DNA from: Planctomycetota bacterium
GTDB taxonomy: Bacteria; Planctomycetota; Phycisphaerae; Phycisphaerales; SM1A02
Assembly (NCBI GenBank): GCA_021414025.1
Contig: JAIOPG010000005.1
Location: forward strand, 186,001-250,000
Length of the DNA stretch: 64,000 nt
Direction: 5' to 3'
Of this stretch, positions 9,220-17,995 are shown piece by piece. A program made the translations under genes and the position numbers. Numbering within the stretch: position 1 is the first letter of the stretch; each line of letters begins with the position of its first letter. Under the pieces are notes generated by a model. It saw only the letters and a program-made list of their open reading frames with translations. It was not told where the DNA came from and did not search any database.

Positions 9220-9324
9220 CGGGCCCGCGGCGCCAACGCAGCATCACTGCCGCCCGCTTCCGTGGCCCCGCCGAACCGAGCCACACCGAAGTGGCCGGCG
9301 CGAACGGGGTCCATCCGGAAAATC

Positions 9325-9490
9325 TCAGGAGGGGCAGGGTCCGAAGTCCAGGAGCATCAGGCCGACATCGGCGCCATCCACCATGCCGTCGCCGTCCAGG
9401 TCGGCGGCACAGCCCGGGCAGGGTCCGAAGTCCAGGAGCATCAAGCCGACGTCGGCGCCATCCACCACGCCGTCGCCGTCCAGGTCGGAC
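9325..9490 (-). repeat. tandem dockerin-like calcium-loop repeat coding segment
   Basis: Two near-identical units of about 26 codons close the protease gene. Each encodes D-L-D-G-D-G, V-D-G-A-D-V-G-L-M-L-L-D-F-G-P-C-P. On the plus strand the copies read as two GGGCAGGGTCCGAAGTCCAG blocks beginning at 9334 and 9418, 84 bases apart. A divergent pair also ends the genes at 13168-14808 and 26823-27998. Confidence 0.8.
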
Positions 9491-12400
9491 GGGCAGGCCG
9501 GGGCCGCCACGATGGCGGTCAGCTCGAAGTCGTCGATGTTCCAGCCGGAATACTGCACACTGGTGTCCGTGGTCCCCATGGTCCAACGGAAGTACACCGT
9601 GGGCTGGTTGTCGGCGATCGCGGCGACACTGTAGGAAACCTTGGTCCAGGCACTTTCCGACATCGAAGCGGTGCCGTTCTGGAACACGGTGGTCCAGGTG
9701 GTGCCGTTGGTGCTGACCTTGAACGCGGCATGGTCATAGGTGGAGGACTCGACATTCAGCCGGCGCTGGAAGGCAACCTTCACACCCGAGAGCCCCGTGC
9801 AATCGAAGGCCGGTGTGGTGAGATTGCGCTCGACGAGACTGTTCTCGTAGAGACCCGAGCCGACATTGTTGTAGCCATACACCTTGGTGCCGGTGAAGCC
9901 CGAGGTGGGATCCGGGCTGCCGGAAGAGACCGCGGCGCCCGCCGGAGTTCCCCAGGCCCAGAGACCTTCGGTGGTCCAGCCGGGATTCGAGTCCATCGGC
10001 TCGGAGTACACCACGACAGGCGTCGGGCAGGTGCCCGAGTGCTGCGCGATGCGCAGCGCCCACGAATTCAGCGTGCCGGTGTCGGTGGTCGCCTGGTCGG
10101 AGACGCGCAGGCGCCACACGCCCAGCGAGGATCCGTAGTCCAGATCGGAGAGCTGCGAGAAGGGTAGCGTGCCGCCTCCATCGTCGTCATAAGTAGTGAC
10201 GATGTTGTCGGTGGTGCCGCCGGTCCGGTTGTGCAGGATGACGGTGGTTCCATTCGGCGCCCTCAACTCGATGTAAAGGTCGCCGATGTAGGTGTGGGAA
10301 ACATTGAGGTCGACATCGACGTCGGCGATGCAGAAGTCATCGTTGACGGTGATGTAGCTGTAGACCGTCGAGTTGTCCGCGACCGCGATGGGCACATCGG
10401 TCGCTGCGTAGACGCTGCGACCCACATCGAGCGAGACATTGCGAGTGGTGGTGTCGGCAGGGCCGTCGGCCTTGGAGAAGGTGACATCGCCGTTGTAGAG
10501 GCCCGCGGCGAGAGAATTCGCCGAGGCATCGATGGAGACATCAACATCCTTGAAGTCGCCCACGCCATCGAGCGTGAAGCTGACCGAGGAGGACTTGTTG
10601 ACATCGTTGATGTCGAGGTTGATGTCCACGAATCCCGCGTCGCTCTGGACCGTCACCGAAACGGGCGCAGCCTTGGTGCTCGTCACCCGATAGGTCTTGC
10701 TGCCGGTGAACGGCCCGCCCACTGGGCCGCCCGTGGCGAGACCTTCCGCCGGGGTGACGGAGAAGCCGGTCTGGCCGATCTCGACCGTGTGACGAATGGT
10801 GCGCGCCACGCCCGTGCCCAGGTCGGTGAACACAATGTCCTCGGTGTAGATGCCGGCCGGCAGGGTCGCCAGCACGGGTCCCGCGGTCACCGCCAGGATG
10901 GCGCTGCCGCCGCTGGCCGCGAGGGTTCCGGTGACATCGCTACTGCCGCCGTTGATCAGCAGGCCGATGTTGTTGGTGAGATGCACCTTGTAATTCACAG
11001 ATGATGGCGTGCTGTTGCTCAGCGTGTAGTTGTAGGGCGATGGCGTGAAGGGTCCGCCCACCAGTCCGGAGTGCGTCACAGCGCCGCTGGGCGAAACCGT
11101 GAGTCCCTTGGTGGAAAGCGTGTTCACCGACATCGTTCCGGTGTTGTCGGGGTCGAGCCAGGTCTTCAATTGCGTTGCTGCGGTTCCGCCGCCCAGCCAC
11201 GAAACGCTGAAGCGGCCGTAGTAGTCGCTGGTGATGCTCGAGCAGGAGGCGCTGCCGCCGTGAAGCTGGCCAACGACCTGGTGGTTCTGGTTGAAGAGCG
11301 GCGAGCCGGAGGATCCGCCCTCGGTGGTGCCGATCTCCCACTGGCCGATGCGGATGTGGGTGCCGTCACCCGGAATCGTCGTGCCGCTGTAGCTGGTCGT
11401 GGTGGAAGGATTCAGGTCGAAACTGATTCGCTTCTCCTCGACATTGGGATGGTGGATGCCCGTCGACGCGGTGGTCTCGACGTTGTTGGCATTCCAGCCG
11501 GCGAAGGAGACATACCACGCCGGATTCGGACTGGACGTCAGTCGCACCAGCGTGAAGTCGGACGGGGAATTGCGCGACAGGAATGTGGAGCCCGTGTTGA
11601 ACTGGGTCAGCGTGCCATCACCAGCGGCACCGCTGGCGCCGCTGCCCGGCGTGCGGCAGGTGGAGTTCTCGTAGTTCCAGAAGGCCACCAGCGACGCGGC
11701 GTTGGCCGAGGAGATCCCGCAGTGGTAGGCCGTCATGAAGAAGGGCGTCAGATCCTGGCGGACATTGTTCACCATGAAGCCGGAGCAGAAGGTGGAACCG
11801 CCGGTGCTGATCACGGCGACGGAGGAAATCTCGTCACGCCAGGCGTCGCCCTGGCTGCAGATGACGTCGACGTTGCAGGAGCCTGACTTGGCCATCTCCG
11901 CGATCTCCGAAAAGCCGAGGTATCCCGAGTTGATCGAGCCCAACGTCAGGCGGACGTCGCGCTCAAGGTCGCGCTCCACGGTCAATTCAACCACCAGCTC
12001 GCGGCCCGGGACTGGCGGTGTCCAGAGCTGGCCGTGGTCGGCGTTGTCCGCGTTGGTGAATGGGCGCATCACGAACTTCATGTCCGGCGAGTAGATGAAG
12101 AGCGAGGCGCCCTGGGGAAGCCAGAACTCCGTGAAGCCGAGGTTGATGGAGGCCGCGTTCTCGCAGGAGACGCGCAGGCGCCAGACGCTGCGCAGGGCGC
12201 CGTTCTGGTCGATCACATTTTCCCAGGTGCCGTGGGTGACCGGCGTGATGTGGACGGGGTTGGGAATGGCGTAGCGCGGCGGCTCCACCGAGGTGTCGCG
12301 ATGGGAGTCCTCGTCGGTGATCTTCATCATGTCGAGCTTGGGAACATCGATCAGCTCCACTTCCTTGATGGCCGGCATCTCGAATTGAGCGCTGGTCGGC

Positions 12401-12528
12401 TTGGAGGGCGTGCCCTGCTCAAACACCTGCGCGGCGGCGCTGCCGCCCAGCAGAAGCGAGCCTGCGGCCACCACGAGACCGAGGAAGTTGTGCGACAAGG
12501 CCTGGAACGCGTTTCGACGAATGGACAT
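9325..12528 (-). CDS. secreted modular serine protease (lysyl endopeptidase-like) with P-domain and dockerin-like tail
   Basis: A 1067-residue exported protein. The ATG at 12528 follows GGAG and starts a signal peptide with cleavage near AAA-Q (about 33). A trypsin-fold domain spans about 225-460, with triad candidates H269 (TAYHCG), D324 (SPSDFTLVRL) and S407 (EGGSSGSPLF); the pattern resembles Lysobacter/Achromobacter lysyl endopeptidases. Two BACON/Ig-like repeats follow (about 470-700, each with GLVGGPFT or GPVGGPFT). Next is a proprotein-convertase P-domain (about 705-830, HTYIGDLYIEL and GVWRLRVSD), then a jelly-roll/MAM-like domain (about 840-1005). The C-terminus has two copies of a DLDGDG-VDGADVGLMLLDFGPCP motif (1015-1067). 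Substrate and attachment are inferred only. No close operon partner. Confidence 0.88.
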   Translation of the reverse strand: MSIRRNAFQALSHNFLGLVVAAGSLLLGGSAAAQVFEQGTPSKPTSAQFEMPAIKEVELIDVPKLDMMKITDEDSHRDTSVEPPRYAIPNPVHITPVTHGTWENVIDQNGALRSVWRLRVSCENAASINLGFTEFWLPQGASLFIYSPDMKFVMRPFTNADNADHGQLWTPPVPGRELVVELTVERDLERDVRLTLGSINSGYLGFSEIAEMAKSGSCNVDVICSQGDAWRDEISSVAVISTGGSTFCSGFMVNNVRQDLTPFFMTAYHCGISSANAASLVAFWNYENSTCRTPGSGASGAAGDGTLTQFNTGSTFLSRNSPSDFTLVRLTSSPNPAWYVSFAGWNANNVETTASTGIHHPNVEEKRISFDLNPSTTTSYSGTTIPGDGTHIRIGQWEIGTTEGGSSGSPLFNQNHQVVGQLHGGSASCSSITSDYYGRFSVSWLGGGTAATQLKTWLDPDNTGTMSVNTLSTKGLTVSPSGAVTHSGLVGGPFTPSPYNYTLSNSTPSSVNYKVHLTNNIGLLINGGSSDVTGTLAASGGSAILAVTAGPVLATLPAGIYTEDIVFTDLGTGVARTIRHTVEIGQTGFSVTPAEGLATGGPVGGPFTGSKTYRVTSTKAAPVSVTVQSDAGFVDINLDINDVNKSSSVSFTLDGVGDFKDVDVSIDASANSLAAGLYNGDVTFSKADGPADTTTRNVSLDVGRSVYAATDVPIAVADNSTVYSYITVNDDFCIADVDVDLNVSHTYIGDLYIELRAPNGTTVILHNRTGGTTDNIVTTYDDDGGGTLPFSQLSDLDYGSSLGVWRLRVSDQATTDTGTLNSWALRIAQHSGTCPTPVVVYSEPMDSNPGWTTEGLWAWGTPAGAAVSSGSPDPTSGFTGTKVYGYNNVGSGLYENSLVERNLTTPAFDCTGLSGVKVAFQRRLNVESSTYDHAAFKVSTNGTTWTTVFQNGTASMSESAWTKVSYSVAAIADNQPTVYFRWTMGTTDTSVQYSGWNIDDFELTAIVAAPACPSDLDGDGVVDGADVGLMLLDFGPCPGCAADLDGDGMVDGADVGLMLLDFGPCPS

Positions 12529-12667
12529 GATCAACTCCGGAGGGAAAGCGAACGATGGCGGAATTCGGGCACGGTGGCCCGCCCGAGGAACACCACAATC
12601 TGACCGAAAACTAATTCGATGCAACCGAAAGTTCGGATTTTTGGTCGATAAGTCGGAAAAGTTTGCC

Positions 12668-12949
12668 TCAGCGGCGCACTTTCTTCATGGCTTTCCTTGA
12701 CACTTCCTTCGCTTTGATCAACCACGCTTTCGCCCAGTCGAATTCGGTGGCAAGGATGGCCAGCCCGGCGGGAATCACCACAAATGCCGGACCCGGAAGC
12801 ACGACCAGGAGGATGCCCACGATCGTGATCGTGCCTCCGACCACCAGCACAGCAATTTTGCGCGCGACTCGCCAAACGCTGTTGGAGGAATGTCCCACCC
12901 GGAAAGAGTAGTGATCGCGCGGATCCATGAGCGATTCTTTGCGACCCAT
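12668..12949 (-). CDS. PGPGW-family small membrane protein
   Basis: A 93-residue protein with two hydrophobic segments (about 27-45 and 49-66) joined by LPGPAFVVIPAGLAILATEF, the core of the PGPGW family of putative transmembrane proteins, followed by a basic tail. An alternative ATG at 12928 would remove seven residues. The function of the family is not established. It sits alone between the protease and the propeller gene. Confidence 0.75.
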   Translation of the reverse strand: MGRKESLMDPRDHYSFRVGHSSNSVWRVARKIAVLVVGGTITIVGILLVVLPGPAFVVIPAGLAILATEFDWAKAWLIKAKEVSRKAMKKVRR

Positions 12950-12988
12950 GGGGAGTCGTTTCGACGTGCCCGATGGAAATCAGGTGGT

Positions 12989-13003
12989 TGATTCAGCGAA
13001 TCA
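12989..13003. promoter_or_regulatory. short palindrome upstream of the propeller gene
   Basis: TGATTCAGCGAATCA has 6-base arms and a 3-base centre. It lies in an AT-richer stretch 165 bases before the start at 13168, close to a TTGAGA at 13014 that could be a -35 element. The -10 match is poor. It could be an operator, but chance is possible. Confidence 0.25.
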
Positions 13004-13167
13004 GGCTCCGAAATTGAGAATTTTGGCTCAAACTGCCCATTTATTTTCGGTTTTCGCTTGCCATCGCGACCGTTTGGTCCATGATGGAGCCACTTATTGG
13101 ACGACTTCAAGTAGTTTGAAGCGATTGTCGCATCTCCCACTTCGCCACCAACCCTAAAGAGCAAAAA

Positions 13168-14808
13168 ATGAAATCACCGATTCAATTTCTCGTCGCAGCA
13201 TCCTTGATCACAGTCGCCGGCATCAGCGCGCAAAGCGATGCCGCGGGAACCTGGACCACCGTGACCGCACTTGCCCCGGCCGCCAGCGGCGGCGGCATGA
13301 TCCTGATGTCGGATGGAACCGTCCTGTGCAAAACCTCCTCCGGCGGCGGCGACGGCATCGGAAATGTCTGGGTGAAACTGAAACCCAGCTCCACCGGCAG
13401 CTACCAGTCCGGAACTTGGTCCCCCTTGGCCACCGTGCCCGCCATGTCGTTCACCCGGCTCTACTTTTCATCGCAACTTCTCAAGGATGGTCGCCTCTAT
13501 GTGTGCGGTGGCGAGTATGGAACCGGCCTGACTTCCGCCGGCGAGGTCTACAACCCGCTGACCAACAGCTGGACGTTGACTCCGTCCCCAAACGGCGGCA
13601 GCAACATCAGCGACGCGAATTCGGAAATCATGCCGGACGGACGCATCATGCAGGCAGTGGTTTCGGGAACTCTTCGCAACAACAAGATCTACAACCCCAC
13701 GACCAACACCTACATCGCGGGCCCGACCTGCACCGGAATCCACAACGAGTCCGAATGGTGCAAACTGCCCGACAACAGTTTCCTGATGGTCAACCGGCTC
13801 ACGACCCAGTCCGAGCGCTGGATTCCCTCTTCCAATACCTGGGTGAATGACGCGGTCGTGCCGGTCGCCCTCTACGATTCCTTCGGCCTTGAAACCGGCG
13901 GCGGCGCACTGCTTCCCAACGGCAAGGCCTTCTTCCCCGGCGCCAACAGCGCGACGGGCATCTACACCCCGTCTGGAACCAACGCGATCGGCAGCTGGGT
14001 GGCGGGTCCAAATACCCCCAACGCCAATGGCTGCCCGGACGCGCCACTGTGCATGATGCCGGACGGCAAGGTCATTGTGGTGACATCTCCAATCCCGACA
14101 TCGGCGAATCACTTCCCCTCGCCGACCTCGTTCTATGAGTACGACTATGTGACGAATTCATACACGCAGGTCAACGGACCAACCGGCCTGACCCTGAACA
14201 CCTCGTGCTACATCTACTGCATGCTGCAGCTGCCCAACGGCCAGGTGCTTTTCTCCACACAGGGCTCGACCCGGTTCTACCTCTACACGCCGGCCGGCTC
14301 CCCCGCGGCCGCCTGGAAGCCGACCATCACCGATGTCGCTCAGAACAACTGCGGCGACTACACCCTGACGGGCACGCAGCTCAACGGCATTTCGGAAGGC
14401 GCCTCGTACGGCGATGACTGGCAGATGAACACCAACTACCCGATCATCCGTCTGACTTCGGGCGCAAACGTGTACTACTGCCGCACCTTCAACTGGAGCC
14501 ACACCGGCGTCAAGCTTGGAGCCACGGTGAACACCACCAAGTTCACCGTTCCTTCGACCGTTCCGGCAGGAACCTATTCGCTGGTGGTCACGGCCAACGG
14601 CATTCCGTCCACTGCGATTTCCTTTGATTACACGCCGACCCGCTCGTGCGACATCGACGGCGACGGCTTCGTCGACGGTGCCGACATCGGACTGGTGCTG
14701 CTGGACTTCGGTCCCTGCGCCGGCTGCTCAACCGACATCGACATGGACGGCGTGGTCGACGGAGCGGATGTTGGCCTGATGCTCCTCAGCGAAGGACCGT
14801 GCCTCTAA
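13168..14808 (+). CDS. secreted kelch/galactose-oxidase-like beta-propeller with dockerin-like tail
   Basis: A 546-residue exported protein. It has a signal peptide of about 25 residues ending near SDAAG, then repeated kelch-type blades (for example DGRLYVCGGEYGTGLTSAGE, DGRIMQAV, NGKAFFPG, DGKVIVV, NGQVLFS) with the conserved 'Y-P-TN-W' spacing. A C-terminal Ig-like (E-set) domain (about 390-490) follows, as in galactose-oxidase-like proteins, and then two D-I-D-G-D-G / D-I-D-M-D-G dockerin-like loops (about 495-546). No copper ligands of true galactose oxidase could be assigned with certainty, so an enzymatic role is open. AAAGAG precedes the ATG. A strong terminator follows at 14839. Confidence 0.8.
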   Translation: MKSPIQFLVAASLITVAGISAQSDAAGTWTTVTALAPAASGGGMILMSDGTVLCKTSSGGGDGIGNVWVKLKPSSTGSYQSGTWSPLATVPAMSFTRLYFSSQLLKDGRLYVCGGEYGTGLTSAGEVYNPLTNSWTLTPSPNGGSNISDANSEIMPDGRIMQAVVSGTLRNNKIYNPTTNTYIAGPTCTGIHNESEWCKLPDNSFLMVNRLTTQSERWIPSSNTWVNDAVVPVALYDSFGLETGGGALLPNGKAFFPGANSATGIYTPSGTNAIGSWVAGPNTPNANGCPDAPLCMMPDGKVIVVTSPIPTSANHFPSPTSFYEYDYVTNSYTQVNGPTGLTLNTSCYIYCMLQLPNGQVLFSTQGSTRFYLYTPAGSPAAAWKPTITDVAQNNCGDYTLTGTQLNGISEGASYGDDWQMNTNYPIIRLTSGANVYYCRTFNWSHTGVKLGATVNTTKFTVPSTVPAGTYSLVVTANGIPSTAISFDYTPTRSCDIDGDGFVDGADIGLVLLDFGPCAGCSTDIDMDGVVDGADVGLMLLSEGPCL

Positions 14809-14838
14809 GCTTGATTGGTTGATTCACTGACTTTGCCC

Positions 14839-14872
14839 AAGGGGCGCTCGCAAGAGCGCCCCTTGTTTTTTT
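14839..14872 (+). terminator. rho-independent terminator of the propeller gene
   Basis: An 11-base perfect stem (AAGGGGCGCTC / GAGCGCCCCTT) with a GCAA tetraloop at 14850-14853 is followed by G and seven T. It is 30 bases after the stop of the propeller gene. Confidence 0.92.
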
Positions 14873-14883
14873 GACTGGTGCGA

Positions 14884-14976
14884 AGCGATCAAGGTGCTAT
14901 CACCAAGCGAGTTTAGCGCAGGGCGAGTCTGCGGGCCCGGAGCGTTGTCTGAGCGACTGATAGCACCTTGATCGCT
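14884..14976. repeat. 19-base perfect inverted repeat with 55-base spacer
   Basis: Left arm AGCGATCAAGGTGCTATCA (14884-14902) is the exact reverse complement of 14958-14976. A second, interleaved inverted pair, CGAGTTTA (14908-14915) and TAAACTCG (14987-14994), offers an alternative fold that ends 36 bases before the amidohydrolase start. It could be a mobile-element relic (MITE/REP-like), a leader RNA or an operator pair. Confidence 0.7.
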
Positions 14977-15029
14977 GAGCCATCGGTAAACTCGTGTGCC
15001 CGCTCGAATCAAACCCCGGAGGCTCGCCC

Positions 15030-16307
15030 ATGTCAATTCGCTCAATCGCATTTGCCACGCTGCTTGCCGCCGGCGCGGCGAACGCAGACACCCTGATCCA
15101 TGCCGGCAAGCTGATCGACACTGAGCAGGGCGCCGTGCGCGAGCAGGTTTCGATCGTCATCAAGGATGGTCGTATCGCCGAGGTCAAGTCGGGCTACGTC
15201 GATCCGCAGGGCTACGCCCCCTACCACGACCTGAAGCAATGCACGGTCATGCCGGGGCTGATCGACATGCACGTGCACATGGCCGGCCAAAGCAGCCCGA
15301 CCGCGTACACCGAGGAGTTTTTCATGAACCCCTCCGACTTCGCCCTGCGCGCCACGCAATATCTGCGGCGCACGCTCGACGCGGGCTTCACCACCGTGCG
15401 TGATCTCGGCGCGGCCGACGGATTGAACCTGAGCCTGCGCGACGCTGTGAACAAGGGCTGGGTGGTCGGTCCGCGCATGTTCGCGGCGGGCAAGGCCATC
15501 GGCACGACCGGCGGACACGCCGATCCCACCAACGGCGTCAACATCGGGCTGCGCGGCAATCCTGGCCCGGACGAAGGCGTGATCAATGGGGTCGATGACG
15601 CCCGCAAGGCGGTTCGCCAGCGCTACAAGGAAGGCGCCGATGTCATCAAGATCACCGCCACCGGCGGCGTGCTCAGCCTGGCCAAGAATGGTCAGAACCC
15701 GCAGTTCATGGATGACGAGCTGAAGGCGATCGTCGACACCGCCAAGGACTACGGCTTCGCGGTCGCCGTGCACGCCCACGGCAAGGAAGGCATGTTGCGC
15801 GCGGTCAAGGCGGGCGTCGATTCCATCGAGCATGGCACCTTCATGGACGACGAGGTGATCGAGGAGATGAAGAAGCGCGGCACCTGGTATGTGCCGACCA
15901 TCTCAGCCGGTAAATTCGTCGCCGAGAAGGCCAAGCAGGAGGGATATTTTCCCGCAGTGGTGCGGCCCAAGGCGGCGGCGATCGGCGCGGAGATCCAGAA
16001 GACCTTTGCCAAGGCCTACAAATCCGGCGTCAAGATCGCCTTCGGCACTGACTCCGGCGTGGGGCCGCACGGCAGCAACGCCGAGGAATTTGTTTATATG
16101 GTCGAGGCCGGCATGACGCCGATGGATGCCATCAAGTCCGCCACCATCAACGCCGCGACGCTGCTGCGCCAGGAAAAGGAATTGGGAAGCATCAGCCCCG
16201 GCAAGCTGGCCGATGTGGTGGCCGTCAAGGGCGATCCGCTGCACGACATCACGCTGATGCGTCACGTGGACTTCGTCATGAAAGACGGAGTGGCTTGCAA
16301 GCCCTAG
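15030..16307 (+). CDS. secreted metal-dependent amidohydrolase (prolidase/imidazolonepropionase-like)
   Basis: A 425-residue enzyme. The ATG at 15030 follows GGAGG (15018-15022) and begins a signal peptide cleaved near NA-D20, so it acts in the periplasm or outside. Amidohydrolase metal-site residues are visible: H81 and H83 (DMHVHM), K207 (VIKITATGG, candidate carboxylated Lys), H248/H250 (VHAHG), H268 (IEHGT) and the Asp of GTDSG near the C-terminus. The pattern matches the Xaa-Pro dipeptidase-like amidohydrolases and imidazolonepropionase relatives, so a dipeptidase acting on small peptides is the most likely activity. The substrate is not certain. Confidence 0.88.
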   Translation: MSIRSIAFATLLAAGAANADTLIHAGKLIDTEQGAVREQVSIVIKDGRIAEVKSGYVDPQGYAPYHDLKQCTVMPGLIDMHVHMAGQSSPTAYTEEFFMNPSDFALRATQYLRRTLDAGFTTVRDLGAADGLNLSLRDAVNKGWVVGPRMFAAGKAIGTTGGHADPTNGVNIGLRGNPGPDEGVINGVDDARKAVRQRYKEGADVIKITATGGVLSLAKNGQNPQFMDDELKAIVDTAKDYGFAVAVHAHGKEGMLRAVKAGVDSIEHGTFMDDEVIEEMKKRGTWYVPTISAGKFVAEKAKQEGYFPAVVRPKAAAIGAEIQKTFAKAYKSGVKIAFGTDSGVGPHGSNAEEFVYMVEAGMTPMDAIKSATINAATLLRQEKELGSISPGKLADVVAVKGDPLHDITLMRHVDFVMKDGVACKP

Positions 16308-17969
16308 TCAGCGAATGAATCGCATCGAGCCGAAGTTCGGCACGATGTTGGGGCTCTTCGCCGCTGGATCTTGCATGTCCAGACCGCCTGCCAGCGGATA
16401 GGTGGCGGGGAAGTAGACGCACCACGCCTTGCCGACGATCATTTCGCGCGGCACGAGGAAGGGCTTCTCGAATCCGATCACGCGCTGAAGAATGGGATGG
16501 GGCCGGCCCCAGAAGCGTCCGTCGCGGCTCGCGGGGCTGTTGTCGCCGAGCATCAGGTAGTCGTCGGGGCCAAGGCGCGCCGGATCGTCGATGTCGGTGG
16601 CATAGGCCTTGCCCATGATGATCGAGCCGTTGACCGCGGTCTGGTTGCCCGGCAGCAGGATGCCCGGCTGGTAATAGAGGTCGCGGTCGAGCTCCATGTT
16701 GCGGATGGTGACCGGCGAGCCGGAGAAATTCATCGAGAGCGACTGCATCGGCGCGGGCTTGGCGGCGACGGGGTCGTTGCGGTAGTGCGCCGGGTCGATG
16801 CCGGAGGCGACTAGTCGCATTTCGGGCGTGGTGCCCGAGGCAGCGAATTCATAGGGAAGGCAGGCGATTTTGGTGCCGTTGACGAAGAGCCACACCGCCT
16901 GGTCAACATGCCAGAACTCGAGGTCGAGATGGCGGTCGGCGGTGGCGAGCGCGGATTTCTGCTGGGCGAGCACCCGCGGAGGCTCGGTCGCGCTGCCATT
17001 GGTCTTCACGGAAATCTCGATCGACTTCGCGGCGTTGTCCACCGCGGCCTCGATCCGCAAGCCGCGCGTGTTGAGCGTCACATTCGCCGCGGCCTTCTCG
17101 GGCTGGTCGAACTCCAGCGCCGCCGAAAGGCGAATGTCGCTCATGGGGAATTCAAAGGAGCGCCGCCAGACGTTGTAGGCGTTCCAGTCGCTGACGGGGA
17201 AATTCTCCGAGCTCCACTCGAGCTGCGTCGCCGCGGAGTCGGGCCAGCGCCAGATGCGGGTGTCCCCCGCCGTCCATGCCGACTTCTTCTCGCCGGAGGG
17301 CAGGAAGGCGGGACCGGGCCACGCATGCTTCCAGTTGGACTCGAGTTTTTTCAGTTCGATCGGCGCCCAGTCGTTGCGCCAGACCGGCTGCCAGACGGCG
17401 CGCTGGGCCATCTCCGTCTTCCGCTGGATGCGCAGCGCGTCCGGCGCGGCGTCCGGTGCGCCCGTGAAGACATCGCCATCGACCAGCACCAGTGACTCCG
17501 AGGGCAGGCCGACCATGCGCTTGATGTAGTTCTGCGAAATGCCGATCGGATCGGGCGGATTCTTGAAGACCGCCACGTCCCAGCGCTGGGGCTCGAAGAT
17601 CCACGGGACATATTTCAGCACCAGAACGCGGTCGCCGCCAACCACCTGCTGGCGGAGCCTGCCGAGCTCCATCTCCCCCATGGGAAACTGCCGCGTGACC
17701 ATCGGGTCGATCATTGGAGCCCGCGCGGTCGGCGGCGCGCCGTTGTCGAAGACGGATCCGCCATCGACGGTGTAGGCATAGCCGGTCGCGTCGCTTCGGA
17801 CGCGCACGTGGTCGCCCAGCAGGGTCGGTCCCATCGAGCCGGTCGGAATGACGAAGCCCTCGAGGATGAATCCGCGGAAGGCCATGGCGAGCGTGAAGGC
17901 GACGATCAAGCCCTGGATCGTGTCGACGGCGGTCGAGCGGGTCGGGGATGGCGTTGCGGAATCGCTCAT
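16308..17969 (-). CDS. lepB: signal peptidase I with a large internal insertion
   Basis: Cleaves signal peptides of exported proteins at the outer face of the inner membrane. The 553-residue protein has an N-terminal TM (about 18-38), the catalytic Ser in IPTGSMGPTLLGDHV (about 41-55), the catalytic Lys region NYIKRMVGLPSESLVL (about 147-162) and the C-terminal box YLMLGDNSPASRDGRFWG. Typical enzymes are about 200-350 residues; here roughly 290 residues separate the Lys box from GDNS. The insert contains a beta-rich, LamG/concanavalin-like stretch (WHVDQAVWLFVNGTKI). Possibly an elaborated substrate-binding domain. The stop abuts the convergent amidohydrolase. Confidence 0.9.
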   Translation of the reverse strand: MSDSATPSPTRSTAVDTIQGLIVAFTLAMAFRGFILEGFVIPTGSMGPTLLGDHVRVRSDATGYAYTVDGGSVFDNGAPPTARAPMIDPMVTRQFPMGEMELGRLRQQVVGGDRVLVLKYVPWIFEPQRWDVAVFKNPPDPIGISQNYIKRMVGLPSESLVLVDGDVFTGAPDAAPDALRIQRKTEMAQRAVWQPVWRNDWAPIELKKLESNWKHAWPGPAFLPSGEKKSAWTAGDTRIWRWPDSAATQLEWSSENFPVSDWNAYNVWRRSFEFPMSDIRLSAALEFDQPEKAAANVTLNTRGLRIEAAVDNAAKSIEISVKTNGSATEPPRVLAQQKSALATADRHLDLEFWHVDQAVWLFVNGTKIACLPYEFAASGTTPEMRLVASGIDPAHYRNDPVAAKPAPMQSLSMNFSGSPVTIRNMELDRDLYYQPGILLPGNQTAVNGSIIMGKAYATDIDDPARLGPDDYLMLGDNSPASRDGRFWGRPHPILQRVIGFEKPFLVPREMIVGKAWCVYFPATYPLAGGLDMQDPAAKSPNIVPNFGSMRFIR

Positions 17970-17995
17970 GAATCAGCCAATGTATCGCATGGGGA

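Noticed and set aside
12640-12660. Small CCGAA/TTCGG hairpin with T-run next to the PGPGW gene
   Set aside because: The stem is only five bases and the T-run is on the wrong side for the minus-strand gene it would terminate.
12927-13157. Plus-strand 76-codon frame between the PGPGW and propeller genes
   Set aside because: No ribosome-binding site, no motif and overlap with the likely promoter region; treated as non-coding.
14824-15051. Minus-strand 75-codon frame over the terminator and inverted repeat
   Set aside because: It covers a terminator hairpin and a palindrome and has no protein features.
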